DNA from: Bimuria novae-zelandiae CBS 107.79
Taxonomy: Eukaryota > Ascomycota > Dothideomycetes > Pleosporales > Didymosphaeriaceae
DNA: 58,306 nucleotides
Reading direction: 5' to 3'
Assembly: GCA_010015655.1 (NCBI GenBank)
Contig: ML976813.1
Coordinates: 3,893 to 62,198 of the forward strand
In this document: piece by piece, positions 23,671 through 35,397 of the stretch
Layout: every line of letters starts with the position of its first letter
How positions within the stretch are numbered: position 1 is the first letter of the stretch
Notes under the pieces: model-generated
Databases searched by the model: none
Seen by the model: only the letters and a program-made list of their open reading frames with translations
Told to the model about the DNA's origin: nothing
Position numbers and translations under genes: made by a program

Positions 23671-23877
23671 TTCACTGCTCCGTTTGCGCTAATTAAGCCA
23701 AATCAAGCCGACGTTGCTAAGTTGATTGACTTAATTGTTGACAATTTTGGCGCCCACGTTGTCGGTCCTGGCCTGCTCATTCAAAGGGAGGTCCAGCTGG
23801 GCACCGCGCCGGCTCCCTACTACAAGGCCGGCTGGACTCAGAGCGATACTCCAAAGATATCTTACGTTCAAGCTTAA
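23671..23877 (+). pseudogene. C-terminal fragment of an unidentified protein
   Basis: From just after a stop at 23668 the frame is open for 68 codons to a TAA at 23875-23877. The last 45 residues (NFGAHVVGPGLLIQREVQ..., PYYKAGWTQSDTPKISYVQA) have balanced, GC-normal codons and look truly coding. No start codon is present; the sequence upstream becomes AT-rich with TTAATTAA-type motifs like those at hAT ends. I read this as the 3' end of a gene whose front was lost to repeat insertion and RIP. The family is not recognised; the Tyr-Tyr-Lys-Ala-Gly-Trp tail suggests an extracellular enzyme, which is a guess. Confidence 0.5.
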
Positions 23878-24965
23878 GTAGAACATGTCTAGGTCTTTGG
23901 GTGGACAAATGATCTTAGTATCGTGGGTTGTGTATATTCAGGAGCATGTATGCTTAGGGCTATATAGATGGGGGTTTAGAGTGATTGGTTCGGATCATTG
24001 ATCATCGGGGCCAAGGAGTTACGGAATAATGCAGAGTTGATTGGTGCGCTATGTTCCTATGCTCAATTCGTGTTTGAAATAAGTATGGTTGTGTGCTCTT
24101 GTTCTCTCAGGATCCATCAAGCAAAAGCCGTTTAGATGGTGCGTACTTCATTGAGTACTACCAGGCTATCGCTTCTAATGCACAGATAACGGCTTTCAGC
24201 CTACGCACATGTTACTAAGTTGGTTTTTCTACTTTACTGCTACATGTGCCGTACCCACTCATTCGTTATCCCGGGAACAGCCTTGAGTACTATTAGGGTG
24301 TCGCGTACCATGCACGAACAATTCTTTCAAATGTACCGCTATAGAGCTCTTACCCAAAGCACGCGTTGTCAACAATAGTTATGTCACCCGTCCTTACACC
24401 TACCCGAGATGTTCAGTGCCAAATTTTACGTACTAAATCGCCACCAGCAGAAGTAAAAAAACACTTCGGTCTCCCTATCTTCACTGTGCAATCCAGCGAT
24501 TTTTGGTCAAGGATCGTATAGGTAAGCGAAGAGCATCTTAGAAGAATGCAGAGTTGATTGATACATTCCACGCCATATGCACCGTATTTACGATCTATTT
24601 CTCGCAGGATCTATGATACAGCAGCCTTTAGGAGAACAGACTAATCGTCGAGTACCACCAGGTTGGTGTGTAAGTACAAGGAATCAGCCATCGCTTGTAT
24701 GGGTTTTTTTCGCTTCGTAATGGGCGACTGAAGTTGTGGGACGAATCATCAAGTTGAGTTGCTAGCCTTGTTGAGCAATCGCGCCGCTGCGAGGCGTACC
24801 AAGAACCACTCGAACCACCTTATTAGCTATAAATATACTTTATGACCGCATGATCTATAATACAGCATCTATTCAATGAAACCACCACTACTTATGGTAT
24901 CCCACGCTACCATATAATTACTTTGTTACTTAGTACACGCTCGCCATGACGTTCACCGCCTCCCA
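23878..24965. other. GC-normal intergenic DNA with diverged direct repeats
   Basis: No coding frame is seen. Two stretches share AATGCAGAGTTGATTG followed by a similar downstream region ending CTC(T/G)CAGGATC (about 24026-24115 and 24544-24612). A third, weaker copy of the GATCTATRATACAGCA part lies at 24849-24868. They look like old, diverged duplications of one noncoding unit. Confidence 0.5.
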
Positions 24966-26429
24966 TCACACGTTATTCCAGGGCTCCTCATCCTTCTCCT
25001 TCATGATTCTATGCCTCAACTGCGATCCCTCAAAAATCCGCTCAAAGTCCTCATACTTCTCATACGTGACCCAATCCGAACCCCACGTCAGATAGAAACA
25101 GATTTCAACGAGCTTTGGCGTCCTCGTCGCGGCTGTCTTGGTAATCTAAGCTCGAAGCTTCGCTATCTCGCTTTCTGGATCGTAACTGAAGTTTGGAATC
25201 TAATCTTCGTCCGTGACTGTCATAACCTTAACATTAGGAGGCATGCTGTCTTCTAATCGTCTTGATTCGTTCTCATCGTATTCCCAGTCCGGAAGGAGGA
25301 GTGTCAAAGGGGCCTTGAATCGCTTGATGTTGGCGAAGCTGTCCAAACCGTTCAGGGATCCTCGAACTTTGATGTACCTCCGTTCGATGTCATGAAAACC
25401 GGGAGTGTTGATGCAATTGATGGTGAGATCCTCGAGTGTATCCTGGCAGGGTTTCATGGCTTCAACGAATCTGCCGAGGTCGATCGTGTCGGTGTTCAAC
25501 GGATCGATGTCAGGTATGTGTTTCCACTCCCAGTTTAGCTTCTTGAGGTTCGAGGTTCTTTCCAGGATCTACGCCAAGAACTCGACGTTGACAAATGACA
25601 GAGACAGCGAGGTGAGGTGAGACACATCGGGCAAGCCTGCTGGCCAGGTGAATGGGAACGAGCTGGGGTTTAGGCACCAGCCCGAAAGGCTACGCATTGA
25701 CGGAAGACTGAGCAGTGCCATCACATCTCTGGGGTTCGAAAATTCCCGATTGCGCCCAGGGTCGTTTTCTAGTGGGCTAGGGAAAAAGACATCCTGGAGG
25801 TTTTAGAAGCGAGAAAGACCGTGATTTGATGTGTCAAAGGCGGCAGATTGGAGCATTTTGCTAAGGAATTGGTTTTCGCCCTCGGTCTTTGGTGGGGTTC
25901 TGCCATTATCGAGACCTTCAAGATCCGCTAGGACAACTGCGTATCCGACGCGAAAAGTTGCAAGGTTGGACAGTTTAGACAGCAGCAATGCGACACAGGC
26001 GTTCAGATTGCCTGCGCGCAGTTTCTCTATCCAGAGATCGGCATACGACAGGCCAGAACCTGCGATGAATGAGAAGAATTTGGGCATGCCATCTCCGTCT
26101 GTCGGCTGTGGTGGAGACGCCTTTGGTGTCCGCCGCTGATGATCATAGGGATCTTGGAAAAGCCTCTGAATTTCGGGTTCACCATCGCGCAAACGCACAG
26201 ATTTGATACAGGTCGCTAGCTCAGGCTTCTTGAAAATACTTCAACAAAGGTGTATCAGAGGACGAAGGTTGTCTGGAAGGATGATAAACTCGATTCGAGA
26301 ATCGAGCAATGGAGTTGCCGCTGCGTGTACCTTTTTGCTCGTGAGGCTCATCGCGGCAAGGTCACAAGTCGAGACCTGCTTGAGGATGGAGTCTGTGAGT
26401 TCCCTTGGACAGGCATGGAGAGATGCCAT
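24966..26429 (-). pseudogene. F-box/LRR-type protein gene with five in-frame stops
   Basis: One continuous minus-strand frame of 488 codons from ATG 26429-26427 (MASLHACPRELTDSILKQVS) to TGA 24968-24966, with no frameshift. Residues 4-48 are an F-box-like motif (CPRELTDSILKQVSTCDLAA then MSLTSKKVH). The rest is the Leu-rich, LRR-like body usual for fungal F-box proteins (LLSLPSMRSLSGW, LTSLSLSFVNVEFLA, DTLEDLTINC). Internal stops: TGA 26241-26243, TAA 25803-25805, TAG 25569-25571, TAG 25200-25202, TAG 25146-25148. The last four are explained by Gln CAA/CAG to TAA/TAG, that is CpA to TpA, the RIP preference. The TGA would need CGA or TGG. Intact homologues would act as substrate adaptors of SCF ubiquitin ligases; this copy would make at most 62 residues. 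Codon use is otherwise GC-normal. The 5' side abuts a transposon at 26528. Confidence 0.85.
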
Positions 26430-26841
26430 GTTGAAGAGATCGATAGAGATGTAGGTGGAGAGAAGACGATGATATAATGCGCCAGGTGTTTCTGCGTGGG
26501 TGTAGGGAAGACCGTGCCACACTGTTACAATGGGTGAAAAAAGTGGACTATCGCTCACGTGAAATTCCTTAGCTAAACACCGAAAATTTCAGCTATATCG
26601 TGAATATACCATCAAAGTAGCTTTTAAGCAGCAATATACTAGGTATAAAAATATTTAAATTATGCTATAAAGTTATTATTATAATTAGCTTTTTTACAAG
26701 CTCTAGCCCACATCAAGAAAGTAATTAGGTTAAAGCTAATAAGCTATATATTACCTTATTATCTTACATTCTTATTTAATAGCTTATATAAATACTATTA
26801 TATTGTTTTTGGCTTATTTTAACGTTCTCTTTACTTTATAG

Positions 26842-26868
<27 letters not shown>
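26842..26868. repeat. T27 homopolymer
   Basis: Twenty-seven consecutive T. It could be the reverse-strand poly(A) of a retroposed sequence or simple slippage; nothing nearby resembles a LINE or SINE body. Confidence 0.95.
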
Positions 26869-26873
<5 letters not shown>

Positions 26874-27742
26874 AAAGCCTACTAAAATAGCGCATATTTA
26901 GGTATAAATTAGGATATTCAAAAAGAATAAAGTAAAGGGTACATCCTTATTTTTAATTTTAGGTGCGTAATATTCCAGACTTAGGCTATAAAGGCAAACG
27001 TTAATTTACAATAAAAATATTAAAGTATAAAAGGTATTACCACGTATAGCTTTATAATAAGGAAAAATAACATCTTTAAGCACGTATTTAGCTTACTAAA
27101 TTTTATTTATACCTTTTCTAGTATTATATATAAAGTCCTTATATTTGAAGAACTTATTAAGAGTAATAAATTTTTTATAACTGGCTTGAAGGGCTCCTCC
27201 CACTTTAATAGTAGCTTAATTAGTTGCCTTACTATAGTACAAAATATTATAATGAATTTTATAAAGAGCGCTCCTCTCCTAGGTGCTAGCAATATTTATA
27301 TAAACCCACTTATTATTAATTAATTTATACGCTCTTTTATTAATTTTATATGCACGTTTAAGTATGTCCTTATAATTATCCTCTTTCTTTACTAATTATA
27401 CTAAATATAGGCATTTTAAACTATTAAAGATAGTATTAGTAGACGTAGCAGCGCAGATTATAAGGCTAAAAGAGGATAAGTAATATAAAAGGACGTATTT
27501 ATTAGTTAGAGCGCTATGTACCACTTAAATATTGTCTTTTAAATATACTACTTACCTCCGCGAAAATTTCTGCCTCTAATTAATTTATTAGTGTTATTAT
27601 AGTAAATAAATAAAAGCTTAGGAGTGAATCGCGTATAGGTAGTACAAATCTAAGTAATATAGTAATTTTAATTATATATATTATTATTATTATTAAGATT
27701 AGACTTCTTCAGACGTATACCTTATATAATAACGTAATTATA

Positions 27743-28185
27743 GTTAGGCTTTGTAAATGGGTTGGGTCGCGAGGGCCACAGTTGGGTCTGATTAAGCAGA
27801 ATATAAAAATTCTAAGCTTTAAACTCTCTATAACTTTATAAATAGAGGATTTATACTAATTCAATTTTAGTACAAAGTATATATATATATATATATTAAT
27901 AGTAATATATTAAACTTTAAGAAATTTATATAGTATACTAAGTCTTGCATCCTAAAAAAAGACGTAAAATATTACTAAAAAGACAATTTCTCTCTAACAT
28001 AAATATAAAATATAGGTTTTTTAGAGTAATATAACTTATATAAATATACACTATATATTAAAATTGCATAAGAATAGCTCTTATATTTATTAAGTTATAG
28101 AGAGTTTAAAGTTTAGAAGTTTAGTGTTCTACTTAGTTCGACCCAACTGTGGCCCTTGCGATCCAACCCATTTATAAAGCCTAAT
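27743..28185. mobile_element. MITE nested in the TIR transposon
   Basis: 443 bp with long inverted repeats: left GTTAGGCTTTGTAAATGGGT then TGGGTCGCGAGGGCCACAGT, right reverse complement ATTAGGCTTTATAAATGGGT then TGGATCGCAAGGGCCACAGT. Similarity continues through TTAAACTCTCTATAACTT about 100 bp in. TA flanks both ends. All visible arm differences near the tips are transitions. No coding capacity. Confidence 0.85.
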
Positions 28186-29179
28186 TATAGTTATAATTGC
28201 GGTACTTATATGTAATTTTAGCTAGTATAAGATAGCTTACTATAATTTTAATTTTTTAAAGACGTAGCAGGTTAATTCTTTAATATTATACGTACTAAAT
28301 TATATAATTATATTATATATTTAAGTACTAAGCGTACTATCGTTACGTATTTTACATTTATCTTTAAAGGGACTAATATAGGTAGCATAGACTGTAGCTA
28401 GTAAATTATTAGGTAAGGACTTAAGCAAGGCGTCCGTATAAGCCATATTAACCTTTTTAAAGACTTTTTATAGTATTAAAATACTTAAACCTATCGCGCT
28501 AGTAATATAGGCGTATTTAGAATTAGAGAGCTTGCGTAGGGCTATAATAGTACCTTTCTAAGCCTCTGTAAGGTGCGAGAGTCGTGCGGGCGGCCGCTAG
28601 TGCGTTGAGGTGGCATAATGGGTGTTGTTGGCGAAAAAAATCGATATATACGAGGTGGTGATAGAGTCCTGGTGTTGAGTTTGGAGCTGAGGCACGGACC
28701 AGGTGTCCTTATCGATAAGACATCTAGCGCCTTGGCAGCTCACGTGAGCGATAGTCCACTTTTTTCGCCCATTGTAACTCAGGGTTCGCTCACGCTCGAC
28801 TCAGGTTAAAGCAGTGGCTGCTCAGGTTGGCAGCTGTAACTAGGACCAGTCGTGTGAGAGATGTTTGACTGTCTCTATGGGTAGGTAGTAAACTATCTCT
28901 AATATAAGCTCGCTATTTATATAGTTAACTCTTTAAGGTTAATATACTAATATTATCTTTACTAATTTTACCTACTAAATTATAACTTATAAACATATTA
29001 TCTACTCGTCTTTAATAGGTAGAACTTTTCTTTATAACTTAGTTATTAAAGTAATTAAAGTAGTTATAGCCTTTAGTAATAAGTCTTCTCTATTATAGCT
29101 TAACTACTAGAGTAAGATTTTTAGCGTATCCTCCTTACTCTATAAGGACGTCTTAGCCTTATCTTATTTTTAGCCTAGC

Positions 29180-29350
29180 TTACGTCACTTATGAACTACT
29201 GGTATTCTTTAAGAATTTTATCGTAGTTTATAAAATTCCTAATTTTTTCTTAGGTAGTATCCTTATCTAACTACCCTAACTATTTAATATAGTATTAGAT
29301 ACCTCTTATTAAAGTTTTATAATAAAGGATACACTCTACTTTATAATCGT
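29180..29350 (-). pseudogene. Gypsy chromodomain remnant
   Basis: Frame reads DYKVECILYYKTLIRGI, stop, YYIK, stop, LGQLDKD then FINYDKILKEYQQF. It matches the chromodomain pattern (Y.VE.IL..R...G..YLVKW.GY......WE....F..A...L.EY). The stops fall where Gln or Trp is expected, as RIP would produce. Confidence 0.8.
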
Positions 29351-30049
29351 TATTATTATTATAGTCTAGAACGTTAATGGACCCTAGTTAGGAGTTCTTT
29401 AACTTAGGGAGTAAACGCTACGGCACTAATAACAAGATATAAAATATAAAGTATATTTCTAGTATTAAATATAGTAATTTAAGTTAGTGGGCTAACTTAT
29501 TAACCGTTTGAAAAAATTAGAAAAGCCTTAGATAATAACTATTAAACTTATTTAATAGCTGTATTAAAGTTATATTCTTGCGATTAAGGAAAACCTTATT
29601 ATTAAGGATAAAGTAGATTAGATCGCGCATTTTATTATATTAGCGCTAGTATTCTTTTTGTACGCGGCGCAAGTTTATAGCTATAAACTTTTATTTTTAT
29701 TCTTATAATAACCTGCTAATGCAGGTTCGCTTACTATTTATTACTATTATAGTTATTTTATATTAAGGGGCTAGGTTTCCGTAGGCAGTGTTTATATAGT
29801 ACCCTATTAAAGGCTATTAACTTGATACTAAAGCCTAATTTAATACGTAATAGTCTTAATATACGGTATTATTTTAAGTCAAACTCATATTTTAGTCACG
29901 GTATATATAAATCTATAGATATAACTCGACCTTCTAATTCTAATACTCTATCTAGCTATTAATAGATGCTTTTAAATCTTTAAATAGTAGCAAATATTAG
30001 ACTAGAATTAGCTTATAAAAATAAATCCTCCATGTATTATAGGAGTGAC

Positions 30050-30420
30050 AAGCGTCCCCGACAAGCGTCCCCATGTAAAGAAATATTTATATTAAAAAGT
30101 AATTATCTTTTTTATAGGAGGGTACTAGAGGTACTTTATAAATTCATCTGTAAGAACTAGAACGTCGTTGTATTAGTTCCTTAGTTATTTATACACTTTA
30201 GAAGGTCTATTATAAAGTCTAGAGAGAAGTGCTTCAAGGGCTTAAAGGCTAATATGAGTAGTTTTAGTAACCCTATTATATTATAGTATTAAACCTTATT
30301 TAATTAATAAATAGGATAGTTTTTAATATTTTTTTTTACGTCTTTGCGAAGTTATTTTTAAGAGAACTTTTATCTAATTACTTTTATAGTCCTTGCCACG
30401 CTATAGCACTCTTATATTAA
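30050..30420 (-). pseudogene. Gypsy integrase remnant
   Basis: Frame reads NYPIYQLNKV (with one stop at the Gln position), YYNIIGLLKLLILAFKPLKH and FSLDFIIDLLKCINN, matching C..CQ..K......GLL.PLPIP..PW...S.DFI..LP. The first catalytic Asp (SLDFI) is still present. Near 30050-30075 the unit GACAAGCGTCCCC is repeated twice, possibly a nested insertion edge. Confidence 0.8.
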
Positions 30421-31949
30421 ATTTTTATAATACTACGTAAGTATTGCTTTTCGTAAGATAATATTATTAGGGATTTACACTTTCCCTACCCTGTGAAGGA
30501 CTCTACTAGTGTTAACTAACTAACTTAGTAAGCCTTTTATTACTTCGCTCTCTTCGTAGTGCGCTAGCGCCTAATACGCAGGATAGGCTATATTTTATAA
30601 TTAAAACTCTTTAATGTACTTAAAAAGGAGATGAAGCACTATTAATGTAAATATAGTATCTTTAAATGCTATTCTACGCGCCTACATATATAACAAAGTA
30701 GCTGCTATATAAGGGGTCTTACCTATTAATGCTTTAGCCTATTATTTAGGGAATATAGGTCTGCTATTATAAGTTTACACTTATATAGTATTAAAGAAAT
30801 TAAGGTATAAGGAGTATTCTTAGCTTATAAAGCCTTTACTACTTACTAATAGTAGCATATTACGTAACAGACATAATATAAATATCTTATATTACAGGCG
30901 TCTTTTTCAACGGTTACTAGAAATTTTTAAATTTTATTTTAAAATAGATTTTACCTCGCTCACTTAGTTTAGCTTCTCGCTACTTTACACTCTAAGCTCT
31001 TATTATTTAAATTAACTATATTTAAGGCTTTTATTAAGGTATTAGTATTATACCTTCGTCTACGCATTGCCTAATATTTAGTGAAAAATCTTTTATTTAG
31101 TTAGGTCTTTTAATAAAGTATTTACTAGATTATTTACCCCTAGCTTATATTTAATTTTAAAGCTAAACCTAGCCAACTCCTCAGCCTAGTTGAATTATTT
31201 AAAGGAATACGGACTTTATTATTATAAAATAATTTGAAATATTATATTTAAAAGGTATATAAATTATAACTAGGACGTAGGTAGCGTAGTGCTATAACTA
31301 TTTTAATGCGGATATAATAGCGTATATATCCTTATTATAAGTAGGCTAGTTAATTTGTAGGCCCGTCAATTTTCTACTTTGAAAGGAAATAGGCTTTTAG
31401 TATCTGTTTAAAGCTATACTAGTATGTAATAATTAGATTAATATAGCTACTATCGCGAAGTCTAAAGTATTAGTAATACAATTATTAACTTTAAGTAAAA
31501 TTATAATATTACTAGCGCGCCTATAAATTCTTTTTCTTATTAAAGGCTTTTTTAGCGTTTTCTAGCTAATCCTAAGGGAGGTACTAGTTTATTTAATCTT
31601 TTTCAGTTTACTTCTTTCCCTTCTTTTTAAGGTCTCTAGTCTTAAGTTTAAGTTTGAGGTAGTTTTGAGCAGGTGTATTAAAAACTTAATAATAAAGCTA
31701 TAGTTAAAGATAAAGCGCCTATAAAAATTAGTAAAGCCAAAGAAGACTTAAATATTATAATGGCTTTTAGGGTCGAGCTATTTATTTCTTATCTTAATAT
31801 ATACTAGGTTTATAATTACTCCTTTTAGCGTAATAATAAGTTCTAAAAACTTAACTAACTTAATAGGGAATACGCACTTGCTAGACTTACAAAAGATACT
31901 GTAATTAAGTAGACTCTTTAGATTTACTTAATATAAGTATTATAATTAT

Positions 31950-32230
31950 TCTAATTTCTTTAAGTATATAATGATATGATTAAGGTAAACTACATAGATA
32001 CAGTTTAGAAAACTACTTAATACTTATTATATATAGAACTAGAAAGTTGCAAGTGCGTTAGCAAGTCTAAATAGTATAATAAGATATTTAAAGTGCCTAT
32101 AGTGTGTTTTAAACACTATTTTCCACTTATTACTGTTTTTTATATAAAGCCTATAATAAGCGTCGCATAGACCAACTTTATAAAGATCTTTACTTTAGAT
32201 AGTCTATTTGGTTTTTACTAAAATCTATTT
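31950..32230 (-). pseudogene. Gypsy reverse transcriptase core remnant
   Basis: Frame reads GLCDAYYRLYIKNSNKWKIV, FKTHYRHFKYLIILFRLANA, LATF, then YVVYLNHIIIYLKKLE. This is the Gypsy RT palm (LRDAYYRIRI..GDEWKTAFRTRYG.FEYLVMPFGL.NAPATFQ ... VVYLDDIL.YS). The YLDD box is now YLNH, so catalytic Asp residues are lost. A one-base deletion appears just before the palm (KIFIKL then G.CDAYY in the next frame). Confidence 0.88.
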
Positions 32231-32384
32231 ACTAATAGTATGGTTTTTCTAGCATATATTTTATTTTATGTTAAGTTTTCGGGGCAGCTGGTCCTAGAGG
32301 AGACTTGGGTTAGTTCTTAAACAAGCATAATATTAAAGTAGATAAAGTTTATTAATAGCTCGCGTGTATTAATAAAGTTATTAG

Positions 32385-32699
32385 TGTTAAAAATAAGGCG
32401 CGATTATAAACGAATTAACTAGAGCTAGATTATAATCTAAATAATAGGTTAATAAAGTTAGTTAAACACGAAGATAAAAGGTCTATCTTCGACGTTCCTA
32501 TATATGTCATATCCTATAAATCCTAGAGTCCTATTTGTTTCAAGATCCTATGTGCCAAGATATTTCTGGGACTCCCTATACTTCTGGAACGCGTGACTTG
32601 TCACGTGATTTGTGGCTAAGTCAGGAATCTTGGCTTGGGCGCACAGATAAGTACTGATGCCCCGCCACGTGTTATGTTAGGCCTTAATAGATCCTAACA
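32385..32699 (-). repeat. Gypsy LTR-like segment
   Basis: On the minus strand it starts TGTTAGGATCTATTAAGGCC and ends TTATTTTTAACA. About 190 bp (32511-32699) are GC-normal, then AT-rich. The left part and the bases beyond (32330-32510) align with 35640-35815, sharing TTAATAGCT, a GGTTAA-rich block and CGTTCCTATATAT. Boundaries are by motif; no target duplication was found. Confidence 0.55.
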
Positions 32700-32704
32700 T
32701 TTTA

Positions 32705-35397
32705 TTATGATTAAAAATATTATTTTTATAGGAACGTATTTAGGTTCCTCTGTAAAACGCTTTTAGGTAGTGTCTAGTAAGAGTATAGCCTATTATAAGA
32801 ATTTATTGGTTAGGATAGCTATTATCTACTGAGACGTGGCCTTAGGTAGCTAGGAGAGTATAAAGTATACTTTAATACTTTTATAAAGGTATTCTACTAT
32901 ACTCTTAGCCTATTATTTTAGCTACAGTAGTTCTTTATATTAGAAGTACTAAGTATTTTAAATAATATTTTTACTCCTAATAGATATATCTAGTATTATT
33001 CTATGGTTAGGCTAAGGGATTTTCGCCATTACCTTAGTTTAAACTTTTATATTTAAAGTTAAAGATGTATTTAGCGTAGGTGTAAAATATAAGCCCTTTT
33101 ACCTAGCCTAATATTAAAGAGTAGTACTAAGGCATTTATAGATTAAAGGTATTTTATTAACTTATTATAATCTTACTACTTAATGGTACTAGTAGAGAAG
33201 TATATCCTAGGGTCTACTACGTAGAGCTATAGATATCCCTAATACTATACTATAACCTTTAAATCCTCTAACTAGAATCTTTCAAGTCTAATAGTCTTAT
33301 TAACTTCTTAAGAGTCTAATCACAACGTAACTAGATTATATAAATTATTTAATTATAGTTTATTATTACCAATAAATATTATAGTAGGAATTTTATAGTA
33401 CAATATATAGTACAAGTTCGTCTTAACCGTTACTACGTAGTTAATAAGATTTAATTCCAGACTAATATTATGGAATACTTAAAAAAAGCTTTAGAGTATT
33501 ACTATTATAAGGCATAATAATATTTACTATAATACGTAAATGTTTCCTACAAGCGTGCTTTCTTAATAATAATTAAAAATGATTTATAAGTAGGGCCTAC
33601 CTTTTTTTAACTATTATGTAAAGCTTACTTCGAGTTACTTATTATAGTAAGGGTATTACTCCTTTATTTTTAGTGTTATTACTAGTTCTAGAATTATTTA
33701 GCTCCCCGTTACTTATAGGTAGAAAACCTCTTAGAGTTAGAGTAACCTTTATTGTCTCTAGATTCTCTCTAGTCCGGCGTCAGAGTGTCTTTACATACGG
33801 TGAGGATACTAGACTAGAAACTTTAAGATTATTTTTAGTTAGACTTTTTATATTAGATTATAGTTTATTCGAGGACTATAAAGTAGTTTTTCTTTAATTA
33901 AAAGCTTTAATGCACGTAGGTTTATATACCTCTAATACTTTTTTTTATAATAAACTTAAGGTTTTATTTAAACGTAACCTAAGTTTTATTTTTTTTCAAT
34001 ACTATAAGTCGTTAAACCTCTTATCATAATAACTCTAAGACCTTTACCTATATAAACACAATCTTTATTTTTTATCATTAAAGCTATTAGCGTAGAGAAA
34101 GAAGCTTTACATTAAAAAATGTTTTTTTACTAAGGTATAGTAAAAAAAGGTTAACTAAGTTGATATCTTACTAACTTAAACTAAAGAATTTTAGGTAATT
34201 ATTAGACTTAGTTAAAACGTGATTCTAAACTAATACGGCGACTTCTTAGTGTAGATTTAACTACGTTATAACTATACTATTTTCACTTTTTCATTAATAA
34301 AGTTATAGTAGATTGTATATTAAATAGTGCTAAAGATCTAATAAGTTTTTAAATTTAAGTTATTAAAAATTTAGACTATATTAAAGGTTGCGTTAATATT
34401 ATACCGCTACTATTCTATCGCTACTACTTGTAACGGGCAACTCTCTAACCCTAATCTAAGTTAGAAAGAGCCCTTTTAGAGCGCGCTTAGCGTCATGTTT
34501 ACCTCTTCTTATATAAATTATACCTAATTATATAATAGGATAGCCACAGCTATAAAAGAAAGTATTATACTTTTAGCTAACTCTAACTACTATTAAACGT
34601 TATATAACTTCTTCTAGTAGAGCACCATAGTTATAAGCGTGTAAAAGTATTATTTATTTTTAATTACTAATATCCTTAATAAAAAGAGCCACCCCTAAAA
34701 TACTGAAAAAGTATATCTTGTTTGTATTAGTATTAGGTAAATACTTTACCTCATCGTAAGAGTATTTCTACTGCTTAAGTAGTAACCTTTTATAGTTAAG
34801 CTATTTTAAGACTAGGTACTAGCTATAGCCACGCTAAAGTAAGACTACTTAGGGCTTAAACTTCTTACTTTTAGTTAGGGGCTTACTAGGTCAATCTTTA
34901 AGTTACTTTATAACTTATTTAAGGCTCTAGTTACTTAATTTTTAACTTATATATATAGAATTAATGCCTTCCCTTAAGCGTGCCGTTTTGTAAGGGGATT
35001 CTACATTATTTTTTTAATAACTAGTGTTACAGCTTTTTAGAGTTATTATTATAAGTATTTAAAGACTAAAAGAATATTTGAAATAGCTTTTTAAAGTTTT
35101 AATTGCACGCAGGCTCGTTGCTATTATAACTTACTTAAGGGGTGTAGTATAAATATAAGACTTAGCCTAGCCTTAGGTAAGCTCGCTAAGGTCCATGAGT
35201 TTACGTAAGATACTTAAGTATATAGTAAGCTTCTTAGCTCGATTTTCCTAAGGGGCAAGGACTGCTTTCCAGCTTACTTTTATTTAATATTTAAGTATAA
35301 TAATTATTAATTATAGTAGTAAGTCTAAGTAACGCTTAAGCCTCTAATGTTTTTATTAAAGGAGTAATACTTTCTTGATCTATATTAATACTAAAAT
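32705..35397. other. RIP-degraded DNA, unidentified
   Basis: AT-rich throughout, apart from a small patch near 33770-33800. I found no readable RT, integrase, transposase or Gag motif on either strand. The plus-strand open frame at 33673-33897 has no recognisable domain and is probably a chance gap between stops. Confidence 0.4.

Larger units (their letters stand above)
26528..28774. mobile_element. TIR DNA transposon (TA target), RIP-degraded
   Basis: Ends are a 35-bp inverted repeat, CAATGGGYGAAAAAAGTGGA then CTATCGCTCACGTGA, differing at one C/T position, flanked by TA on both sides (26526-26527, 28775-28776). Size 2247 bp, or about 1.8 kb without the nested MITE, fitting a Tc1/mariner-pogo element. 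No transposase motif is readable; a minus-strand fragment at 27107-27292 has no domain I recognise. The right 180 bp are GC-normal. It inserted about 100 bp upstream of the F-box start codon. Confidence 0.85.
28900..32699 (-). mobile_element. Chromodomain Gypsy retrotransposon, internally deleted, RIP-degraded
   Basis: Minus-strand order: LTR-like segment (32385-32699), reverse transcriptase core (about 31950-32230), integrase (about 30050-30420), integrase C-terminal strands (29400-29650), chromodomain (29180-29350). This is the RT-RH-INT-CHD order of chromoviruses. Gag, protease and the first part of RT are missing between LTR and RT, where only about 150 bp separate them. The 3' LTR was not found; the left boundary is approximate and next to a GC-normal patch at 28777-28880. 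Confidence 0.75.

Noticed and set aside
25200..26558. Three separate small minus-strand genes
   Set aside because: They share one reading frame with no frameshift and join into a single F-box-type gene once the CpA-type stops are recognised.
26430..26558. Upstream start at 26558 for the F-box protein
   Set aside because: The first residues would come from the inverted end of a transposon (26528 onward); the F-box motif begins right after the ATG at 26429.
33673..33897. Plus-strand 74-codon frame rich in Leu, Val and Arg
   Set aside because: No domain, no start context, inside AT-rich repeat DNA with unknown orientation; best explained by chance.
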